Source: Lepas anatifera (Eukaryota; Arthropoda; Thecostraca; Lepadidae). From it: 64,000 bases of DNA. The first letter of the stretch is position 1. Every line of letters begins with the position of its first letter. The stretch spans positions 434,001 through 498,000 of the forward strand of contig JAOTON010000200.1 in the NCBI GenBank assembly GCA_034440635.1, written 5' to 3'. Shown here in pieces: positions 57,001 through 64,000 of the stretch. The translations under genes and the position numbers were made by a program. The notes beneath the pieces are model-generated. The model was not told the origin of the DNA. It made no database searches and saw nothing but the letters and a program-made list of their open reading frames with translations.

Positions 57001-59480
57001 TGCCACTGCTCAGAAAAACTTGCAAAGTATTCCAGAAATCAAGGGAGTAGATTTCCGAAAATGATTGTGCTTGCCGACATTTTGAACAATGCCAATAGCC
57101 AAAATGCAACAAAAGTGATGTTATCTTTTTTGGCTCTTTCACAGTCCATTTGAGCCCGATTAGTGTAGTGTTTTGAAGGTATTATAATTTAATGTTGTTG
57201 TATCCAATTCAGTGTTGGTGCCAATTACGAATGTGGCGCAGTTGTTACATTTGTGGTTTACGCCTTTTACAATTGTGGCGCCACCTCTAACAGGAGTTGA
57301 TGTACCAGTGAGTCTTGACCTAACCTCCAACCTGTCAATATACCTGAGCATGCTGCTCTGGAGTCTGCTGTGCCTGAGGTGAAGAGTGATCAGAGCCTGA
57401 AGGTACTACAATTAGAACAATCTGAAGTTCTTAAAATGAAAGCAATAAATTTCAAAGATTTTTGTACTCGAACATAATTTGTCGTTGGGGTTACCCGGGC
57501 GTCCCTAAAAGATTTAAATCCCCATCCCTGCACACAATAGCCTGTGCGAAATTCAGGGATGCCAATGATAGCATATATACGTCCCCATATCGCATAAATC
57601 CATAGTTTCATAGCTGATAAGTATGTATAAAGTCTTAGTATTCTATTCAAGATGTAGGAGAAACGGGGGGCCATACAGCCTCGCAGGAGTGTATCCAGGG
57701 GAGTTCAATTTGCCCACGTCCTTCGAAATCGCCAAATTTTGCAGTCTTTATTGTTTTTTATCTTCTTTGCAAAATATTACTTTGCACTCAATTTTACCCG
57801 GGGCTGCTCCCCTCCCCGCCACCCAGACATTTCGTTACGGTCCACCTCTGCGTTCCAGACCGGGGTCACAGTGCTAAGCATTGACGTTCATCGATGAAAA
57901 AATTCCCAAGAAATTACAGCAGCCAAATACAGTAAAAATAGCCTAATAGTGCGTAACTTTGCACATGCCCGGAGTGTATTGACTCAGGGCAAAGCCAATG
58001 CGTACAGCTATAAAAGATGAGTTGGGACTCACAAACAAGTGCATACCCGTGGAACAAGCGTCACTAAAAATTCTAAAAATAGCAGCTCAGGTAAGCTCAG
58101 TGAAACGGCCGTGTATTTTCCTCCTGTCTTTGTATAACGGGTGAGCGCTATGAAATTAGAGTGCTTGTCATCGTAGCTCCCAAAACTGGCTGACTATGAT
58201 ATTTCTTGTGTTGCCTATGCTATACATCACGCTGTTTCTCTAGAGTTCATTCAATGACGGGAGCGCCAGCACCATTTTCGTAACACCTCTGGGTAAAATA
58301 TTTCAACCACTCGCTGATTCTTCTGCTTTGCTGGTACCCATTTTTTATCCATTAACATCCGTGACAAACTTGATGTGTGCTCTTACCATTCATACCCCAT
58401 CAACATTCAATGGTTTGGACGCGTGACTTACGGTGAGGATATTTCCCTTGTCATATATATGGTACCCAATATTCCAAGAAAGATACACGTTATCTATCTA
58501 TAGCATGCATTTGCTCAGGCTGGAAGACCATATCAGAGCCTGGGTACGTAACTTCTTGAAAAGACAACAGACCTACATGCCCACAGTGCTGGTAGGCGCA
58601 ACACCACCGGCATGATCCCTGTTGGACACCAGAACCGGTTTGGATACCGCTATTGGGCTCATGGTGACCCAGAGTCGGATCATCTCTGAGAGCTCTTTTC
58701 CTCTGGTTGGCATTTGTAGCCATGCCATGTATTTCACAGACACATACAGGTATGTTTAAAAGAGACACGACAGGAAGACTCGCATCAAGCAAGAAAGTAA
58801 GATCAAAACCTTCACGTTGAAGTTGGGGTCAGGCACCGCACGATACACCAGAGACCATTCAAGAGCCGAGTAAAAATCAAAAGCCTGAGAATAGTGACAG
58901 TGGGAGAGTGGCGGGAAGAAGGTATAGGAAGCGTCGAGAGAGCTGTGATGCTGACGATAGTGTGAGTCGGCGAGAGAGACGAGATACCGTGCTAGGTTGT
59001 GAGCTCCGACGCAAATCAGCTGGGGCGGCGAAGCAAATAACGCGGCGATGACGGGTCCGCAGCGGCGCGGGGGAGGTGCGGGCGAGCTTGACGGGAGGCC
59101 ATGTTGCTCCCAGCAAACGTTAGTGTGACTCATTGTCCATAACGACTACTGTCGAGCAGACATAATTGAAGGCTTTCAGAACTTATGTCCGCATACGGAG
59201 ATTTCAAGCGGTCTTCAGTTTCCGTCGCCAGGGGTGCGTTTTGTTTCTTGCTCTAAGTTTGGCTTCAATGATGATTTTGGGAATGCCAGCAGATAACCAG
59301 CAAAAATGTCGTCAAAAATCTAGCATCTAATTTTTTGAAGTCTTGTGTTATGTGAGACATGTCCCACCAAAATTATCATGTATTCCCTCGACACATTAGT
59401 TTTTCTCACATTAATCCCAATTAAAAGAATGTATAGAAAAGGTAAGGAAATTCGCCGCGAGAGCAGTCTCAGGTAGTCGG
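54051..59480. other. Unassigned non-coding stretch
   Basis: No gene recognised. A piece at 55320-55600 (GATAGCTCTGGTGACAAC, ATGAACAAAGATAG) loosely recalls wording in the AGGTCA-type repeats. A CpG-rich patch lies at 56590-56900 and a milder one at 58880-59110; either might be a promoter or an unrecognised exon. Confidence 0.35.
56590..56900. other. CpG-rich patch
   Basis: Many CG dinucleotides (for example CCGCCGCGCCCCCGCCGCCGG near 56820), in contrast to the A/T-rich flanks. No splice-bounded reading frame with a known motif was found. Confidence 0.4.
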
Positions 59481-59481
59481 G

Positions 59482-59670
59482 GGCGCGGTAGTGGAGTGGT
59501 CAGCGTAGCTGACTTTCATTCAGCCGACCCGGGTTCATGGCCTGGCGGCTTCCCTGAACAAGGAGCAAGCTGGCTCCCGAGAAACCCTTCCAACTGGGAA
59601 AGAGTTGGCGACGCCATATGACCCTGGCAGTTGGTGCGTCGATCAGCCCCAATAATTATTATCATTAGGC
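59482..59670 (+). repeat. tRNA-derived SINE
   Basis: It reads GGGGGCGCGGTAGTGGAGTGG at the head and GACCCGGGTTCATGGC at the B box. CCCTTCCAACTGGGAAAGAGTTGG and CGACGCCATATGACCCTGGC follow, then a tail GTCGATCAGCCCCAATAATTATTATC. Same tail family as 22173 and 32385. Confidence 0.85.
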
Positions 59671-59968
59671 TCAGGTCGTTGAAGTTTAGCTATAACAGTT
59701 GTCCCGAATTGGTGTGGCTCCTTGCGTAGAATTCCATAGATTTCTTAGATTAGTGCATGCCGAAAATTACTTTGGTTATAGCTGCTTGCGTCAAATTTAC
59801 AGCTCAACCATCGGATATACTTCAAAAAGACTAGTCGATCTGGATATCTGGTGCTGGCGAGACCACAAACAGATCACAGAAATAGGAAATTTCATTTATC
59901 CTACGTCGCTTCTCAACAAAAGTTTAGTTGCACCTCTTGGAAATACTCTGGGAATGAAATATGACCCG

Positions 59969-59970
<2 letters not shown>

Positions 59971-60029
<59 letters not shown>

Positions 60030-60030
60030 G
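59971..60030. repeat. (TA)n microsatellite
   Basis: About 28 TA dinucleotides with one TTTA interruption. Confidence 0.95.
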
Positions 60031-60340
60031 TGAAACGTGTTGCCGACGAGCACTGGGACATACTTTTTAAATGCGATATCCGGGTTTTACATTCACCGAT
60101 TTGCCGGCATTTTTAAGTGCTGTCGTGTACAATGATCTAACGATGTGCTGTAGCGCTGATCTTTTTCCCAGTTAAGACAAATACCTACATATAAGCAGCC
60201 TACATAAAACTGTATGAACAATCCAATGTGTGTGGGCAGGGAAGGTCTACTGACGTTAATGCATACATACATACATAGATGATAGAGATGGACTCTGGCT
60301 ACCAGCTACTTAGTTCATGATGCCGAGATGCCCATATTTT

Positions 60341-60540
60341 GGGGCGGGGGTGGCCTAGTGGCTTCGTTGCCAGTCTACGGATCGGATAGCATGGATTAAC
60401 GTGGGTTCAACCACCCCGGCGGGAAACCGCCTTCCGTGTCCGATCTGACCCGGTGGAGAGGATCCTTAAACACCCACGCCAATACTCCCTGTAATTGGGC
60501 AAGTGTGCCTGTTGGGAGTGGCCCTAATAAAATAAAAATA
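60341..60540 (+). repeat. tRNA-derived SINE (second family)
   Basis: Plus-strand copy of the repeat at 24788-24997: GGGGGTGGCCTAGTGGCTTCG, GTGGGTTCAACC, CCGCCTTCCGTGTCCG, GGAGTGGCCCTAATAAAATAAAAATA. Confidence 0.85.
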
Positions 60541-61977
60541 CAATACATAAATTTTCACACATGTATATCTATTCGCGGCGGTTGCAGCAGCGCTCAAATA
60601 TCTTCATTTTCATCCATCACATTTTTGCAGAATTGTAAACACGAGTAGAGCGCGAAGTCACCATTATTGTGACTTCCTAAGACGTCCATTATCTTTAGAA
60701 TGCATGCAGTCGCCCTGAGCACGCACTTGAATAATTAGCCTAGTTTCCAAATGCTGGCAAATACCAGCTCATCCTTCTAAAACATCCAGAGAATATCGGG
60801 TATGTGCAGCTCTACCGATTATGTAAAGTGTTCTGGCGTATGCAGATATCCCCACACAGTCCTTAAGCAAATACAAAATGATTAATATGTAACTATGGCA
60901 TACCCTGCCGGCGGGAAATTTAGCTCTGAAATTCGTGAGTGATTCCGTTGGAATAGATTAGCGTGGAGTTCTGACTGACATCTTAACGCAGCTGCAGTGA
61001 AAATGAACCATTTTGACAACGAGCTGGTATGTATGTATGTACATACATACGTATGTACATATACTTCATTGGAACCGGGTGCTTGGACAGGACATTTCCA
61101 CGCATGCGAGCTACATTCAGGCTTTCGCTCTTTAAATTCTTTCGACGTAGGTCAGTTTTACATCCTGTTGAAATCCAACGCACCGTGTTAAGGCTGATGC
61201 GACACATGACTGGGACATGAGCCCGTACAACGCTGATGTAGTGTATCCGATATGTACCCGGTATTGTCGCTGACATTAGGCACCCTGGACTCTTGGAAGT
61301 CTAGCCGCCTTTATTTAATCGTGTCGCTCGTGGGTGGTATTTGCAAACAGCTGAGCAAGGTGTGTCGCCTTAATGTTTGCGAATGTTTGACATGCTTCAT
61401 GATCCAAATGTTTGCACGAACTCTTTTCGGGTGGTGAATGGGCTCTTATACCGAGCATGCTAATGGACAGACTCGGTAAATTTTCGGGTTTATGCAGCAT
61501 TTGTGTATCTCTTTGTGAGTAGGAGGATGTTGTCTCCATGGACATAACGATGAAAAAAGCGTAACAAACTTTCGAGTATCACCCAGTTTTTTTATATCTC
61601 TTGCCATCGTTTAGGACTCACACAGCGTAGAAAAAGTAAGCCTGAACGGGCAGGTGTATACGTATAGTGTAATAGTGTATACATAAATGTACAACGATCA
61701 CTGCAGTCGCATATCGCTTAAGACCACCAGCCCGAGAGCATGTCCTAGAACACCAAGCATAAACTCTGTACCAGGCACATGTCATAATTGAACCGTCGAG
61801 TGCTAACCTATCAGCACGTGTGACGCCACAAAAGTGGCGCTGTGCCGGGCGTTGTTACCTCTGTCTGAATACTGTTCCACGGTCGGAATGACAGCACGCG
61901 CACTACCGGGGTTCCCTCAAATCGAGTATTGTGCTGACTGATTGTTTATCAAGGACACAATCATGATCCAAACCGTT
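60541..61977. other. Unassigned non-coding stretch
   Basis: No gene. A short near-palindrome of GTAT/ATAC words (GTATGTATGTACATACATAC) lies at 61028-61060. Confidence 0.4.
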
Positions 61978-62233
61978 CATAGGCGGATCCAGGTTGCCGA
62001 TCGGGGAGGGGCACATTCCGTGGGCGGGCGCCACTTTTGGCCGGTAAAGCCTATTAGGTGAGCGCCAAATCCTATCGGTGGGCGCCGATATTCGCATCCT
62101 GAGAGGGGGACGCAAAGAAACATTTCAGGGGGTGCCACCGACCTTTCAGGGGGGCGCCGTGACCTTTTCAGGGGCGCAGAGGGTCGATCGGGGGGCGCAC
62201 CTGCTCTCGCTTGTCCCCCTGCTTCCGGCTATG
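61978..62233 (-). mobile_element. Short hAT-like MITE (CATAGGCGGATCCAGG family)
   Basis: The left end is CATAGGCGGATCCAGG; the right end (CTTCCGGCTATG) is worn. Flanks AAACCGTT (61970-61977) and AAACCGTC (62234-62241) agree at seven of eight positions. The interior is the inverted version of the 30478 copy (GGCGCCACTTTTGGCCGG, then GCGCCAAATCCTATCGGTGG). Confidence 0.8.
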
Positions 62234-62241
62234 AAACCGTC

Positions 62242-64000
62242 TATGAGCTCCATCGGCTGCAAAATGTGTTTGCGCAGCGTTCAAACGCTATGCACGATGA
62301 CGTCAGGCTATACTCAGGGCGAGACGATCTGTAGACTCTTAAACTTTATGGGGGATTCTGGTTTTAAGCAGGTGTGCCAGTGCTGCCAGAAGTCACCCAT
62401 CTGCACTGATAGAAAAAATGACACCTTTTCGCTATTTGGTAACACCGTCAAAAAGTCTCCACTGGAGGGGAGTTCGGCCAACCCCACCAAGTAGCGTCAC
62501 TACCCCCGAATCCGGTGTCAATACAGGGTCAGACACCATATTCGAGAGTTTTTGTAGGATTGGGAGAAGAGATGACTCCAGTCAAAAGGAATCACGACCC
62601 TCATCAAAAGGTGTCGTGACACCCATCTGTCTGTTTTCCTGACCACCATTTCAAGGGTACCTGACACTGATTTCCAGTATATTTCTTGCGAATTACTCTT
62701 AATCAGGGTGTCAATACACATGTGTTGATGCCATCTTATGGTGTAATTGTAGATTGACTCCTCACTTGTGACCCCGTATCTTAGCGTTCTTTTTATTGCG
62801 ACCCCTTTCTCCACCCCGTCAGTCGTAAAAAGTAATGGTGGATGAGCATTTCTGTATTTATATTAGTTCACCAGTTTAACACACAACCACCGAACATGTT
62901 CTCAACCACGGCACACATTCTATCAGCAATAATTTTACACATTAATGCCGAAATGCTGCACCCATACCAAAGTTGTCTGAGTTATTATGCAGTCACCACA
63001 TTCGGATATAAACACGTGGGCTCTGTCTTGGAAAAGCCTTTGCATTATCATGATACACACGCAGTGGCAAAATGCACAGCGCTCTCACTAGCTTCTACAT
63101 CATTTTCGGAACTATCGGGTCGAGAGACTTATAAGTCTCTCGAACTAGTGACTTAGAAGACTCCTGCACGTAGTCGCTGAAATATCTCATGCCTTTTCAA
63201 CACCTACGATAGGAGGTACTCACAATGTTGAGTGGAATATCTTGCTCATGATTTGGAAAATGTTTAGCAAAGACAGCACGTTCAGGTTGTTTACGCAGAT
63301 ATGGAAGAAAACAACATCGCGCTGGTGTTCAACGTTAAACATTACAAACAGGTTCATTATACGCCATGGAAAGGATGGAATTGGTTAGATCAGATTCTGG
63401 AAATGCGTCGTAAATGTTCGCATGTTGGGGCTCGTATAGCACATGGTACATTGAATGAAGGGCTAATGCAACGTAAAGGGACAAAAGACGTGAATACTTA
63501 CAGGAAATAGAAGCTGTGAGATTTCGACGTATGATTGCAGCCAAAACCAAAAGCCGATTGCTGCAGCCTTAACACACGCATTGAGTAGGGTCTGAGCCAC
63601 TTTCACTTTGACGGGGGCGTATACCCTGAAATCTCGAGAATTACGCTAGATAGATAAAACGGTAAAATGCATCGTATCTTCACTCACCTTACCATGCTCC
63701 CATTGCTCCTGCACACAGAATGAGGCGGTTTTGCGCCGTTTTGCAGCAGCAAAAACGGAAATAGCACGTGCTGTGACGTCACAGAAGAGTCGGACTCTCC
63801 AGTGAGGGGCACAATTATCTACATAAGTGTCGTGATCACTCGCAAGCTAAGTGCAGAGAGTCAGACGCCTTCTTGGAAGAGTCTGACACCCTTAATACAC
63901 CCTTCATACACCCTACGAAAGGCGTCGGACAGCTTTCTTGAAAGAGTCAGAAACCCTACCGACACCTCACGAAAAGAGTCAAATTCCTCATTTGGTGGTC
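62242..64000. other. Unassigned non-coding stretch with short local repeats
   Basis: No gene recognised. From about 63790 to 63990 there are several related words, GAGTC(A/T)GAC and its complement near TTCTTGGAAGAGTC. Similar GTCAGACACC words occur at 62528. Frames at 62842-63156 and 63301-63510 have no known motif. Confidence 0.4.

Overview
This is a repeat-dominated piece of an animal nuclear genome, most likely an arthropod and perhaps a crustacean. Spliced exons with GT/AG borders, tRNA-derived SINEs, LINEs, a BEL/Pao LTR retrotransposon, long microsatellites and very low gene density rule out a prokaryote. The arthropod guess rests mainly on the one host gene recognised: an immunoglobulin-superfamily gene resembling the Sidestep family. 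I could run no search, so the species is not determined.

Layout. Positions 1-7140 and 12480-13380 hold several related 0.7-1.1 kb repeat elements. They are very dense in the hexamer AGGTCA/TGACCT and have GC-rich ends, several at TTAA; one (2686-3706) has perfect 21-bp terminal inverted repeats. A broken non-LTR retrotransposon with a PHD-like finger, a reverse transcriptase and a restriction-like endonuclease lies at about 7800-11000. From 13.4 to 24.4 kb is non-coding DNA with microsatellites, a 20-bp minisatellite, short hAT-like MITEs, and a minus-strand LINE (21.0-22.8 kb) split by a SINE.

The host gene appears as three plus-strand exons: 24464-24615, 25277-25424 and 53650-53780. Reading phases match across both introns. 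The second intron is about 28 kb and filled with nested insertions. A second minus-strand LINE (27.3-31.7 kb, its ORF1 start at about 38.24 kb) was cut a few bases after the ORF1 start codon by a large hAT-like element (31729-38230, 8-bp target duplication CCTCACCC). That element contains a second one (33472-37474, TCAGAACA). A third (38644-50138, GCTGCATC) lies just downstream and contains a complete, very young BEL/Pao retrotransposon (41926-49293) whose two 598-bp LTRs look identical.

All three large hAT-like elements carry long arrays of related 20-30 bp units around GGGGCCCC and CTGAG. All three also have extra tandem copies of one of their own ends, separated by array. No transposase was seen in any of them. 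This shared architecture is the most unusual thing in the window.

From 53.8 kb to the end there are further SINEs, one more AGGTCA-type element (about 51.3-52.15 kb), a CpG-rich patch near 56.6-56.9 kb, microsatellites and otherwise unassigned DNA. No rRNA, functional tRNA, CRISPR array, operon or bacterial-type regulatory signal was found.
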